Below are positions 25,024 through 33,937 of a stretch of 64,000 nt of DNA, piece after piece; the stretch's first letter is position 1, and the number at the start of each line of letters is the position of its first letter. The notes beneath the pieces were generated by a model. It was not told the DNA's origin, searched no databases, and saw only the letters and a list, made by a program, of their open reading frames with translations. The translations under genes were made by a program, and so were the position numbers. The stretch is from Acidobacteriota bacterium (lineage in GTDB: Bacteria > Acidobacteriota > Terriglobia > Acidiferrales > UBA7541): NCBI GenBank assembly GCA_013289715.1, contig JABCZJ010000006.1, positions 186,001-250,000 of the forward strand. The letters run 5' to 3'.

Positions 25024-25905
25024 CTAGCCGGCGCGAAGAACGCCAAAAGCTACCATTCCCAGACTTGCCGCGACCACCAGCCCTGTAGCCCAGCCAAGCA
25101 GATTCGCGCGTTTCCATTCTTCCGGCGACGACGGTGCGCGATCCACCATGATTTTTCCCAATCCGAATCCGCTGACGAATCCGCCCAGATGCGCGGAATT
25201 GTCAACTCCTGACATGAAGAATCCCAGCACGGCGATGTAGATCAACCAGCGGATCAGTTGACTGCGCAGCATTTGCATCGAAGCGCTGCGCCGGTTGGTG
25301 GTGATGGCCATCAGTACACCAATTAATCCCAGCAACGCACCAGAGCCTCCTATGCTGAAATGGCCGACGAATCCGCTCAGCAGATAAGCGCCGATGCCAG
25401 TCACCACATAAATAAAAAGATATCGCGCCGAGCCGTACATTTCTTCCAATTGCGGACCGACGTCCATCAGCACCCACATATTGAATCCGATATGGAGAAA
25501 GCTGCCGTGCAGAAAGGTCGCCATGATCAACCGCCACGGCTGGAAAAGATCTATGGGCCACGGCAGAGACGCGCCAAGTTGTTGCAGCACGCGGCCGCCG
25601 ATAGCGCCAAGACTCATGATGGCGGAAAATCCGCCGCCTGCAGGCGCCTGAAATCCGGTGGTGCGAATGGTGGCCAGCAGGCTCACGCCGTAGAGCAAGC
25701 AGCTCAAAGTTAAGATGCCGTAAGTTGCGGGCGACGTGGTGGGCATCAGGCGGCCAAGCGAGCGGCTGGCGGCCGCCATACCGAACGTCAAACTCGCGCC
25801 GCATTGATGGCATTTCGTGGCAGTGGCGCCGACCAGTGTGCCGCAGGCGGGGCAAAGCTTCGGGCGCGGGTTCTCCTTCGCGCCGCCGCCGAAAAAACCG
25901 CTCAT
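25024..25905 (-). CDS. Rhomboid intramembrane serine protease with N-terminal zinc ribbon
   Basis: Membrane protease that cleaves transmembrane substrates. 293 residues from the ATG at 25905, which has GAAGGAAC upstream; the frame stays open far upstream across the divergent RlpA gene, but that part is not protein-like. A zinc ribbon is formed by C18, C21, C32 and C35 (CPACG, CHQCG). Then come six or more membrane spans with the HGSFLHIGFN motif (H138, N142), the catalytic Ser188 in SIGGSGALLG and catalytic His239 in NSAHLGGFVSG. Substrate unknown. Zinc-ribbon rhomboids of this plan are common in Acidobacteriota. Confidence 0.93.
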   Translation of the reverse strand: MSGFFGGGAKENPRPKLCPACGTLVGATATKCHQCGASLTFGMAAASRSLGRLMPTTSPATYGILTLSCLLYGVSLLATIRTTGFQAPAGGGFSAIMSLGAIGGRVLQQLGASLPWPIDLFQPWRLIMATFLHGSFLHIGFNMWVLMDVGPQLEEMYGSARYLFIYVVTGIGAYLLSGFVGHFSIGGSGALLGLIGVLMAITTNRRSASMQMLRSQLIRWLIYIAVLGFFMSGVDNSAHLGGFVSGFGLGKIMVDRAPSSPEEWKRANLLGWATGLVVAASLGMVAFGVLRAG

Positions 25906-26073
25906 TTGTTCCTTCAATCGGTCCAGCTTCCAACGCAGACGCGGCGAGATATCCAATAGGGTTCCTTGCGAGAGTGTGAGTGCGTTCCTATAATACCGAA
26001 ATGAGAGAAAACCTGTGAATCGGGAAACTGCGTGAGGCCAGCGAACCGGCCGGAGAAATTCCCTATACAATTC

Positions 26074-26844
26074 ATGCTCGGCCAGCGCAGTGAACGAATT
26101 GGATTCGCTCGGCTGACGCTGACAATGCTTCTCGCGCTCGCCAGCGTTGCGGGATGCGCGAAACACAACGTGACCACGCATGCGCCGGCGAATCCTCCAG
26201 CGCCACAACCTGCACCCGCGCCGCAGCCGGGCCAGTCCAGCGCGTCTCGTCCCTCCGGACCTCCGCCTGCAATCGAACGCCAGCCCGCCGTGCCGGGCGC
26301 ATATGTCGAGGAAGGCGTTGCGTCGTGGTACGGCGTTCCGTTCAACGGGCGACGCACCTCCAACGGTGAAATTTACGATATGCACGAATTCACCGCGGCG
26401 CATCGCACGCTGCCTTTCAATTGCGTGGTGCGCGTGACGAATCTGAACAACGGCAGGCACACCGAAGTGCGCATCAACGATCGCGGCCCGTTCGTCGCGA
26501 ATCGCGTGATTGATCTTTCGCTTTCGGCGGCACAAGCAATCGAAATGGTGGGAACCGGAACAGCGAACGTACGCCTGGAAATCTTGTCGGGGCCGAATCC
26601 GAAGCTAGGATTTTTCGCGGTGCAGGTGGGTGCGTTCAAAATGCAGGAAAATGCCGAGCGGCTGAAAGCGCAGATGGAAGAAACCTATCCGCCGGTGAGC
26701 ATCGCCACATACGATTCAGCAAATGGAACATTTTACCGCGTGCGCATCGGCCGCTTGCCGAGCGAAGACGCCGCGCAAAACCTCGCGGACAAGTTGCACA
26801 ACGCCGAACAGCTCACGACGTTCGTCGTGCGTCTGGACGAATAA
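26074..26844 (+). CDS. rlpA: RlpA-family septal lytic transglycosylase lipoprotein with SPOR domain
   Basis: Cuts glycan strands lacking stem peptides at the division septum. 256 residues: a lipoprotein signal ending in ASVAGC (Cys28), a Pro/Ala-rich spacer, the double-psi barrel RlpA domain (~75-165) with GVASWYG, FNGRRTSNGE, RVTNLNNGR and the catalytic-type Asp in RINDRGPF, then a C-terminal SPOR domain (FFAVQVGAFKMQENAERL to the end) that binds denuded peptidoglycan. The ATG at 26074 is chosen because it starts directly before the signal peptide; a GTG at 26032 would add 14 residues. Confidence 0.95.
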   Translation: MLGQRSERIGFARLTLTMLLALASVAGCAKHNVTTHAPANPPAPQPAPAPQPGQSSASRPSGPPPAIERQPAVPGAYVEEGVASWYGVPFNGRRTSNGEIYDMHEFTAAHRTLPFNCVVRVTNLNNGRHTEVRINDRGPFVANRVIDLSLSAAQAIEMVGTGTANVRLEILSGPNPKLGFFAVQVGAFKMQENAERLKAQMEETYPPVSIATYDSANGTFYRVRIGRLPSEDAAQNLADKLHNAEQLTTFVVRLDE

Positions 26845-26870
26845 ATGCTCTCGCAGCGCGCGCCCAGCTT

Positions 26871-29258
26871 TTACTTGTGCTTCATCGCGTAAACGCCGTC
26901 CCATTCGACGGGTGGTTCTTCCGCAATGTATTCGTCGCAGCGCGCGAGGAAGGCTCGCGAAGGACCGTCTTCCGGCCAGCGCTGCAGAATTTCCGCCCAG
27001 CCGGCCCTGGCAGCGCGCCAGTTACGGTGCTTGTACGCTTCGCGCGCCGCGCCAAATAATGCAACGAGCTCTTCGCCGCTTTGTTCTTTTGCGCGCGGCC
27101 CCAGGATTTCGTAAATGGTCACGGGCTGCAGCTTGCCCTTCACGCGGATGAAATCAATTTCGCGAAATAAAAACTGGTCTGCGCGAAGTTCGCGCCGGGT
27201 GAATTCGCTGATCAGTATTTGCGTGCCGTACTCCTTGTTCAGCCCTTCCAGCCGCGCCGCCAGATTTACCGCGTCGCCCAAGGCCGTATATCCGTAACGC
27301 AAAGATGAGCCCATGTTTCCCACCGATGCGATGCCCGTATTGATTCCGACGCCGATTTCCAGCACGGGGCTTCCCTGCGCGCGCCACTGCGCTTGCAATT
27401 CGTGCAGGCGCGCGAGCATGCTCACCGCGCTCAGGCAGCAGCGCTCGGCGTGATTGGGCTCATCGAACGGAGCGCCCCAGATGGCCATCACCGCATCGCC
27501 GATATACTTATCGAGCGTGCCCTGGTGGCGAAAAATGATGCGGGTCATTTCGGTCAGGTAGCTGTTGAGCAGGTCGGCAAGCGTTTGCGCGTCGAGCGTT
27601 TCGGAGATGGTGGTGAAGCCGCGGATGTCGCTGAAGAGCACGCTCACTTCCGTCTTGCGCGGTTTCACGCGCTCGGGATCGCTGAGCAAGCGGCGAATCA
27701 CTTCCGGGCTGACGTACTGCTGAAACGCGCCGCGCACTTTGCGTTTTTCCTGCTCTTCGATGAGCACGCGGTAGAGCGCCACCAGGCTGACGTTGGGGAT
27801 CAGCACGAACACGGCGGGAACGATGAAATTAAGCCACCAGCCATGAAGAAAGGCCCAATACACGATTCCAGCGAACGGAAAAAGGAACGCGAGGCCCAGG
27901 ATCATCCAGCGCGGCTGAACCATCGCCAGCCAGATTCCCAGTGGAATTCCGAACAGCAGAATAAATCCCACGTCGGTAAGCGCTTGCATGCCATGCTGCA
28001 CGATGAACTGCTGGTTCAAAATATTGTCGATCACGTTGGCGTGAATCTCCGTGCCGGGAAAATCAATGCCGCCAAACGGAGTGGCGCGCAAATCGCCGAT
28101 TCCCGTGGCGGATGCGCCGACCAGCACGATCTTGTCTTTGAATGTGCCGGGCGGAAATTTCTTCAGCGCGGCATCGGCGAACGAAACGTAAGGATACGTT
28201 CGCACCGGACCGCGATAGTTCACCAGCAGCCGGCTGATGTCGTCGGTGCGCGCGAAGATTTGCTTGCCGAATTCCACGCCGACAATTCCGCTGCCGCCGT
28301 AGGTGAGGGCGACTTGTTGGTCGCTGAGGCCGAGATACAGGCGCACTGCCTGCACCTCGAGTGAGGCGTAAAAATCCCAGTTGGCGCGATCCGGGTCGCG
28401 GCCATAGGGAATCGCGAGCGGCACGTGGCGCACTACCGAGTCAGCATCCAGAAAAACGTTGAAGAAGCCCACGCCTTTTTTTGCTGCGACGGCTTCGGTG
28501 AAAATCGCGGCATTGGCTTCCGCGCCCCGCGGCAAATAATTCAGATCTTCGTAGATCTGGATCGCTTTAACACGGTCGGTTTCGCCTTGGGCGGAGGGCA
28601 AAGGCCGCACCTGCGGAAACGGAAAATAAGCAATCTGGTTGGCGTATTCATCCAGCGACTGGCTGGAAACTCCGGCGAGGTCCGCTTTCGTGTAAAGAAA
28701 ATAACTGCCGAGGACGACGTTACCGAATCGCTGAATGGCTTCGGCGACTTGCTGGTCGTAGTTGTATTCTTTTTCCTTGTTTTCGATTGTCGAGAGAACC
28801 CCGGAGCTGACAGCGCGGCCTTTTTTTTGCTGCGCCGCCAGATCGCCGGCAAGTTCCTGCAACGGCAGGACCGTTTCGTCCGGCTTGCTGAAGGTCATAT
28901 CGAAAGCGACGACGCGCGCGCCATCTTGGCGCAGCGCGTCCAGCAAGTGAGCGAAATGGATGCGCGGAAAGGGCCAGCGGCCCAGCTGTTCCTGCGATTC
29001 CTGGTCCACGTCCACGATGATGATGCGCGGATCGGTGCGCAACCTGCCGCGGAACTCGTAGCGCGTGTCCAGGGTGGATAATTCCATGCGTTTGACGAAA
29101 TCGGCGACCGGCATGGGCCGTTCGCCCATGAATGTGACGTAATAAGTCGCGAGCGCAAATAGCGTGCACAGCAGGCTGATCGCGAACGAGCCTCGGTGGG
29201 CCCACCATTCGCGAAGCAATCCCGCGGTGCGGTTGATTATGGTTGTGGGTTGGGCCAT
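26871..29258 (-). CDS. CHASE2-domain class III adenylate/guanylate cyclase
   Basis: A 795-residue membrane receptor-cyclase making cAMP (or cGMP). One membrane segment near residues 22-42, an extracytoplasmic CHASE2 sensor (~50-425, with IIIVDVDQESQEQLG, VAFDMTFS, DKIVLVGASATGIGD), three further membrane segments (~432-510), and a cytoplasmic class III cyclase (~540-720). Metal-binding Asp are in LFSDIRGFT and YIGDAVMAIWGAP; YTALGDAVNLAARLEGL also matches. A helical tail follows. The catalytic domain appears intact. It is a single gene on the minus strand, convergent with rlpA and divergent from the HD-GYP gene, putting two cyclic-nucleotide signalling proteins side by side. Confidence 0.94.
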   Translation of the reverse strand: MAQPTTIINRTAGLLREWWAHRGSFAISLLCTLFALATYYVTFMGERPMPVADFVKRMELSTLDTRYEFRGRLRTDPRIIIVDVDQESQEQLGRWPFPRIHFAHLLDALRQDGARVVAFDMTFSKPDETVLPLQELAGDLAAQQKKGRAVSSGVLSTIENKEKEYNYDQQVAEAIQRFGNVVLGSYFLYTKADLAGVSSQSLDEYANQIAYFPFPQVRPLPSAQGETDRVKAIQIYEDLNYLPRGAEANAAIFTEAVAAKKGVGFFNVFLDADSVVRHVPLAIPYGRDPDRANWDFYASLEVQAVRLYLGLSDQQVALTYGGSGIVGVEFGKQIFARTDDISRLLVNYRGPVRTYPYVSFADAALKKFPPGTFKDKIVLVGASATGIGDLRATPFGGIDFPGTEIHANVIDNILNQQFIVQHGMQALTDVGFILLFGIPLGIWLAMVQPRWMILGLAFLFPFAGIVYWAFLHGWWLNFIVPAVFVLIPNVSLVALYRVLIEEQEKRKVRGAFQQYVSPEVIRRLLSDPERVKPRKTEVSVLFSDIRGFTTISETLDAQTLADLLNSYLTEMTRIIFRHQGTLDKYIGDAVMAIWGAPFDEPNHAERCCLSAVSMLARLHELQAQWRAQGSPVLEIGVGINTGIASVGNMGSSLRYGYTALGDAVNLAARLEGLNKEYGTQILISEFTRRELRADQFLFREIDFIRVKGKLQPVTIYEILGPRAKEQSGEELVALFGAAREAYKHRNWRAARAGWAEILQRWPEDGPSRAFLARCDEYIAEEPPVEWDGVYAMKHK

Positions 29259-29485
29259 ATTTACCGCGAATGCAGTGCGCCGCGCTTATCGGGATGGAGA
29301 TTGAAATCCGCGCAAGGCTAACAAACGCCCGCGTCCGATTCAAGACGCGAGGCCGCCGGATGTTCCGTGCGCACGACGCCTGCCCGTCGCGAACGAAAAG
29401 GATATAGAATCGGCTGCCTGCGCCGGTGTGCCTGCTTTCGCTATACTTTGACACGCGGGGGCAGGGGCGCGGCACGCAAGAAGCT

Positions 29486-31474
29486 ATGGGCGAAAAGAGA
29501 GAGATTTGGTTCATGGAAGGCTCGACGGCGGAGAAACTCGTCGCGCCGTTGCCGCCGAACTATGCATTGCGCAGCCTCACCACGAACAAGCAGAGCGATG
29601 CGAACGGAAGACGCGAGCAGGATGGTGCGCCAAATTACGGTGTGGTGCTCGCTGACATGCGCGATGGCGCGCCGGTGCTGCCGGCTTCCTGGAACGGTTC
29701 CGGCAGCAATTACCGCGTGATCGGGGTGGTGCCTGCGGCTGGCTTGGGCACGGTCGAGACGTCCGCATCACACGGTGCAAAGACAGCGGCGTCGGTTTTC
29801 GCGTTTGTTTCTTGCAGCGCTTCCGGCGAGGAATTGGAAAAGACGCTCGGCATTGCGTTCGAAAATCTCGAGTTGATGGCGAGCGAACGCGCTGCGCGCG
29901 AGGAGCTGGAACGCGCCGAACGCGAGCGCGAACAGCTGAATGAAATCGGGATTGCTCTCTCTTCGCAGCGCGATGTTCGCGAGTTGCTCAATCTGATTCT
30001 TGCCAAGGCTCGGGAAATCACGCGGGCCGATGCCGGCTCACTTTACCTGGTTGAGGATGAAGACCAGGGCGGCCGGCATTTGCGATTCATGCTGACGCAG
30101 AACGACAGCCTGGTGTTTCCGTTCAAGGAATTTGCGCTGCCGATGGCGGAAGATTCCATGGCGGGCTACACGGCGCTGCGCGGCGAGGTAGTGAACTTCG
30201 CGGATGCGCATCACATCCCACCGGAAATGCCGTTTCACTTCAACGATCATTACGATCGCGAGTCGGGTTACCGCACAAAATCGCTGCTCACGCTGCCGAT
30301 GCGCAACGCCAAGGGCGAAGTGCTGGGCGTGCTGCAGCTCATCAACGCGAAAAATGATCCGGCGGCGCGTTTGCACGATGAAGCTGACGTGGCACGGCAC
30401 GTGCTTCCGTTCCACGAGCGCTCGGTGCGGTTGGCTTTGTCGCTGGCTTCGCAGGCGGCTGTGGCTTACGAAAATCGCAAGCTTTACAACGATATTCAAA
30501 CGTTGTTTGAAGGCTTCGTGAAAGCCGCGGTGACGGCGATCGAGCAGCGCGATCCCACCACGTCCGGGCATTCGCTGCGCGTGGCCGCTTACACCCAGGG
30601 CCTGGCTGAAGTTGTGGACCAGGTTTCCACGGGCCCCTACCGCGACAGCCGTTTCGATCATGAGCAGATGAAGGAAATTCGCTACGCCGCGCTGCTGCAC
30701 GATTTCGGAAAAGTAGGCGTGCGCGAAGAAGTCCTGGTGAAGGCGAAAAAGTTGTACCCGCTACAAATGGAACTGGTGAAGCAGCGCTTCGACTACATTC
30801 GCAAGGAAGTGGAAGCGAGCATGGTGCGCCGCAAGCTGCAGATGTTTCTGGAGCGCGACCGCGGAGACGCGCTGGGCGAAATCGCGCGGCTGAGCGAGGA
30901 TTTCGAGCAGCGCCTCGAGCGCATTCAGGATTATTTGCGGTTCATCCTGGATGCGAACGAGCCGACGCTGATGGAGCAGGGACAGTTCCGCAAGCTGAGC
31001 GAAATCGCGCAGCAATTTTTCGTCGACAGCAGGGGCAGCGAGCTGCCTTACCTCAATGCCGATGAAATGCGCCTGCTTTCGATACCGAAAGGTAGTCTGG
31101 ACGCTTCCGAGCGGCAGCAGATTGAATCGCATGTGCTGCACACTTTTAATTTCCTCAGCCAGATTCCCTGGACCAAGGAATTGCGCGGCGTGCCGGAAAT
31201 CGCGCGCGCGCATCACGAAAAACTGAATGGCCTTGGCTATCCTTACCAGCTGCGCGGCGATCAGATTCCGCTGCCCGCCAAGATGATGACGATCTGCGAT
31301 ATTTTCGACGCGTTGACGGCTTCCGACCGGCCCTACAAACGCGCGGTTCCCGCCGAGCGCGCTCTAAGCATCCTGGAGGAATGCGTGCGGGCCAACGAAA
31401 TTGACGCGGAGCTGTTCAGGCTTTTCCGCGAATCCCGGGTGTACGAACGCGTGATGCCCCGACCGCCCAAATAA
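29486..31474 (+). CDS. GAF and HD-GYP domain protein with a long insertion
   Basis: A 662-residue soluble signalling protein. A poorly defined N-terminal ~115 residues and a short coiled coil (~130-150) precede a GAF domain (~155-330). The HD-GYP phosphodiesterase core, which degrades cyclic di-GMP, starts near 345: SGHSLRVAAYTQGLA, H405-D406 in ALLHDFGKVGV, then HHEKLNGLGYP (H576, GYP at 584-586) and DIFDALTASDRPYK. The distance from HD to GYP is about 170 residues, roughly 100 more than usual; the insert is a helical region with many charged residues. ATG at 29486 preferred; a GTG at 29426 also exists. The stop overlaps the next ATG by one base. Confidence 0.88.
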   Translation: MGEKREIWFMEGSTAEKLVAPLPPNYALRSLTTNKQSDANGRREQDGAPNYGVVLADMRDGAPVLPASWNGSGSNYRVIGVVPAAGLGTVETSASHGAKTAASVFAFVSCSASGEELEKTLGIAFENLELMASERAAREELERAEREREQLNEIGIALSSQRDVRELLNLILAKAREITRADAGSLYLVEDEDQGGRHLRFMLTQNDSLVFPFKEFALPMAEDSMAGYTALRGEVVNFADAHHIPPEMPFHFNDHYDRESGYRTKSLLTLPMRNAKGEVLGVLQLINAKNDPAARLHDEADVARHVLPFHERSVRLALSLASQAAVAYENRKLYNDIQTLFEGFVKAAVTAIEQRDPTTSGHSLRVAAYTQGLAEVVDQVSTGPYRDSRFDHEQMKEIRYAALLHDFGKVGVREEVLVKAKKLYPLQMELVKQRFDYIRKEVEASMVRRKLQMFLERDRGDALGEIARLSEDFEQRLERIQDYLRFILDANEPTLMEQGQFRKLSEIAQQFFVDSRGSELPYLNADEMRLLSIPKGSLDASERQQIESHVLHTFNFLSQIPWTKELRGVPEIARAHHEKLNGLGYPYQLRGDQIPLPAKMMTICDIFDALTASDRPYKRAVPAERALSILEECVRANEIDAELFRLFRESRVYERVMPRPPK

Positions 31475-32583
31475 TGCGCGACATGCGATCTTCTTCCGGA
31501 TTGCTCGCCCGAGCGACGACGCGCGCCTGGACGCTTGCGTGTATGGTGAGCGGCGTTTGCCCTTTCATCGTGGGCGCTTGCTTGGTTTTAGCTTGCGGCC
31601 AGACGCCGCGCGCTCAATCCACGGCAGCTACCACCTGGACGGTTTCGATCGTGCTGCCTGCCCGGCTGGTCGCCGGGCAACCGGCGACGCTTGCGGTTCT
31701 CGGGGTGGATGGCCGGCTGGCGGACGGAATCACGGTGGACCTGGGAAAAGGGCAGCGCGTGAAGACGGACAAAACCGGGCGAGCATTCTTCACCGTTCCC
31801 GCCGATTTGCTGGTGTTGATTGCCAGCGCCGCTGGGAATTCGGCTGCTGCGCTGGTTGATGCGCCCACGACGGGCACGGGCGAGCAGGCAGCGACCGTTG
31901 CCCCCGTGGTGTCGCCCGTGGATCGGTTTTCAGTGTGCGGCGGCGGGTTTCGCGGCGACGTGGATGCGAATCGCGCAAGCATCAATGGCGAACGCGCGTT
32001 TGTGCTGGCGTCATCGCCGGAATGCATCGTGCTGCTGGCGAGCCCGCGCGCGCTGCCCGGTCCCGCGAAAATATTGATGGAGGCGCCCGGTGGGCAATGG
32101 AACGCAACGACGACCCTGGCGAGTTTGCATTTTGATCCTCCCTTGCCGCCGCTGGTGCCGGAAAAACGCAGCAAGCTCGCCTTGCACGTGCAGGGAACAG
32201 ACCAGGCATTGCGCCTGTGGGTGGAAAATCAAACTCCCGGCGTGCTGCGATTTTTGCGCGGCGACCGGCAAGAGGTACTGACGTCCGGAGGGCCGCAGAA
32301 TTCCGCCGAGATTGAAGTGCAAGCCGTTGCCACGGGAGATTTTTCGTTTCACGGGCGAATTCTTGCCGCGCCCGATGCGGGAGTGGCCCGGCGCTATCTC
32401 ACGGCGGCGGAAGCGATCGCGCCCAAAGATCTGCAGCATTTGCTGAAGAACCTGGCGGACCGGCTCACCCATCATCCCGGCGACACACAAAAAGTGTGGC
32501 GTGACACCGAGGCGATTCTTGCCACGACGATGGCGGGAGATTTTCGCACCCTGCTGGAATGCGCGGCCGCGGCGTTGCAGTAA
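31474..32583 (+). CDS. Secreted protein of unknown function, coupled to the HD-GYP gene
   Basis: A 369-residue exported protein: signal segment ~17-45 (ACMVSGVCPFIVGACLVLACG, cleaved or lipid-modified, the last Cys could be a lipobox). The middle has two likely beta-sandwich regions (TWTVSIVLPARLVAGQPATL, then ERAFVLASSPECIVLL), and the C-terminus is helical. I recognise no family. The ATG shares one base with the stop of the HD-GYP gene (TAATG), so the two are made together. A signalling phosphodiesterase paired with an exported unknown may form a functional unit (inference). Confidence 0.7.
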   Translation: MRDMRSSSGLLARATTRAWTLACMVSGVCPFIVGACLVLACGQTPRAQSTAATTWTVSIVLPARLVAGQPATLAVLGVDGRLADGITVDLGKGQRVKTDKTGRAFFTVPADLLVLIASAAGNSAAALVDAPTTGTGEQAATVAPVVSPVDRFSVCGGGFRGDVDANRASINGERAFVLASSPECIVLLASPRALPGPAKILMEAPGGQWNATTTLASLHFDPPLPPLVPEKRSKLALHVQGTDQALRLWVENQTPGVLRFLRGDRQEVLTSGGPQNSAEIEVQAVATGDFSFHGRILAAPDAGVARRYLTAAEAIAPKDLQHLLKNLADRLTHHPGDTQKVWRDTEAILATTMAGDFRTLLECAAAALQ

Positions 32584-32604
32584 GAGTTGCCAAGATTTGG
32601 GCGC

Positions 32605-32637
32605 AGCGCGAAAGCGCGCTTCCGGGGCGAATGCCCC
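32605..32637. terminator. Tandem hairpins between convergent genes
   Basis: AGCGCG-AAAG-CGCGCT (32605-32620) followed by GGGGC-GAAT-GCCCC (32624-32637), in the 83 bases between two convergent genes. No T-run on either strand; a bidirectional stop or RNA-stabilising role is possible. Confidence 0.3.
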
Positions 32638-32666
32638 GCCCTCCCGCATTGCGCGCTTGCGGATGG

Positions 32667-33764
32667 CTATTTTTCGTTTGTGGCGCTGAGGATTTTCGGG
32701 GGCGCTTGCGCTTCGGGCAGCGCGCCCTGCGCCATTTGTTCCAGCGCATTGCGCGCGCGGCTCAGGCGGCTGTCGGCATCTTCGTAACTCTGCTGCGCGT
32801 GGCGCAGATGCGTGCCGAGCCGGTCGTAAACTTCGGCGAACGTCTCGAATTGCTTTTTCAATCCGCCCATGCCGGCGAGCAAATGCCGCGCGTTCTCTTC
32901 GATTTTCTGGCCTTGCAAGCTGATGGCAATGGCGCTGAGGCAGGCGTAAAAAGTGTTTGGCGAAACGGGGAACACGCGTTTCGCGCGGCAATATTCGTCA
33001 ATTTGGCCGTATTTTGAATCTTCGGTCATCAGCAGCTCGTAATACACGCCCTCGGACGGCACGAACATCAGCGCGTAATCGAAGGTGTGCTCGTCCGGCA
33101 GAATGTATTTCTCGGCGATCGAATCGGCGTGCTTGCGAACAGCCAGCGAAAATTCCCGCCGCGCGGATTCGCCGGCGTCGAAAAGCCTGCGGTACGCGTC
33201 CAGAGGGAATTTCGAGTCCACACAGAGAATGCGGTCACCGCTGCGCACGATCGCGTCCACGATCGCGCCGGTGGTATCAAAGCGGTATTGCGTCTCGTAG
33301 GCGCTGCGCGGCAAGGCATCCTGCAGCAGGCGCTCCAGTACAACTTCGCCGAGCACACCGCGCGTCTTCGCGCCGCCGAGAACATTTTGCAGCGTCTGCG
33401 CGGATTGCGACATCGCATTTCCCGCCTGCTGCACTTCCGCAATCTGCATGCTGATTTTGCGAATCGTCTCGTTCGAGGATTGCAGCTGCTGCGCCATGGC
33501 GATTTGCGCGTCGCTCGCGAGCTTGCCGGAGGATGCGACGCCGGATTGCAGTTCCTGGCGCACCTGGCCGAGCTGCGTTGTGACGGATTGCATCAGGTGA
33601 TTGATTTGCGCGTTGACGGATTGGCCCTGGGTGGCGAGAGAATTCTGCATTTCCTGACGCACGGCGGAGAGTTGCGCGTCCGCACGCCGCGCCGCGGACC
33701 ACAGGATTGACGCGACAACGCCGATGGCAACCAAGCCCAGGATCAACCACACGATGGGGTTCAT
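32667..33764 (-). CDS. rmuC: DNA recombination protein RmuC homologue
   Basis: A 365-residue protein of the RmuC family, which limits inversions at short repeats and contains a nuclease-like core. One N-terminal membrane anchor (~3-25), a long coiled coil (~30-125), then the conserved domain with LGEVVLERLLQDALP, DSKFPLDAYRRLF, EYILPDEHTFDYALMFVPSEGVYYEL-type strands, VFPVSPNTFYACL and a C-terminal helical region. The start is the ATG at 33764, with GGGAAG upstream; the TTG one codon earlier is less likely. Stand-alone gene, convergent with the preceding secreted unknown. Confidence 0.93.
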   Translation of the reverse strand: MNPIVWLILGLVAIGVVASILWSAARRADAQLSAVRQEMQNSLATQGQSVNAQINHLMQSVTTQLGQVRQELQSGVASSGKLASDAQIAMAQQLQSSNETIRKISMQIAEVQQAGNAMSQSAQTLQNVLGGAKTRGVLGEVVLERLLQDALPRSAYETQYRFDTTGAIVDAIVRSGDRILCVDSKFPLDAYRRLFDAGESARREFSLAVRKHADSIAEKYILPDEHTFDYALMFVPSEGVYYELLMTEDSKYGQIDEYCRAKRVFPVSPNTFYACLSAIAISLQGQKIEENARHLLAGMGGLKKQFETFAEVYDRLGTHLRHAQQSYEDADSRLSRARNALEQMAQGALPEAQAPPKILSATNEK

Positions 33765-33937
33765 CAATATTCTTCCCGTTGCTGTGAACGCGCGTGCTGA
33801 GCGCTTGCAAACACTTTAGCGCGAACGCGCTTGCAGCGCAAAATTTCGGGTGAAGTGGGAATAGCGCAATCGCGCCGCGAGCGATGCAAAATCTCGCGGG
33901 AAATGCTCTGTGAGCCGAGCAGAAACCCGCCCAGCGT

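Noticed and set aside
25906..26535. N-terminal extension of the rhomboid frame to 503 residues
   Set aside because: The extra part lies antisense to rlpA, and the ATG at 25905 has a ribosome-binding site and begins at the zinc ribbon.
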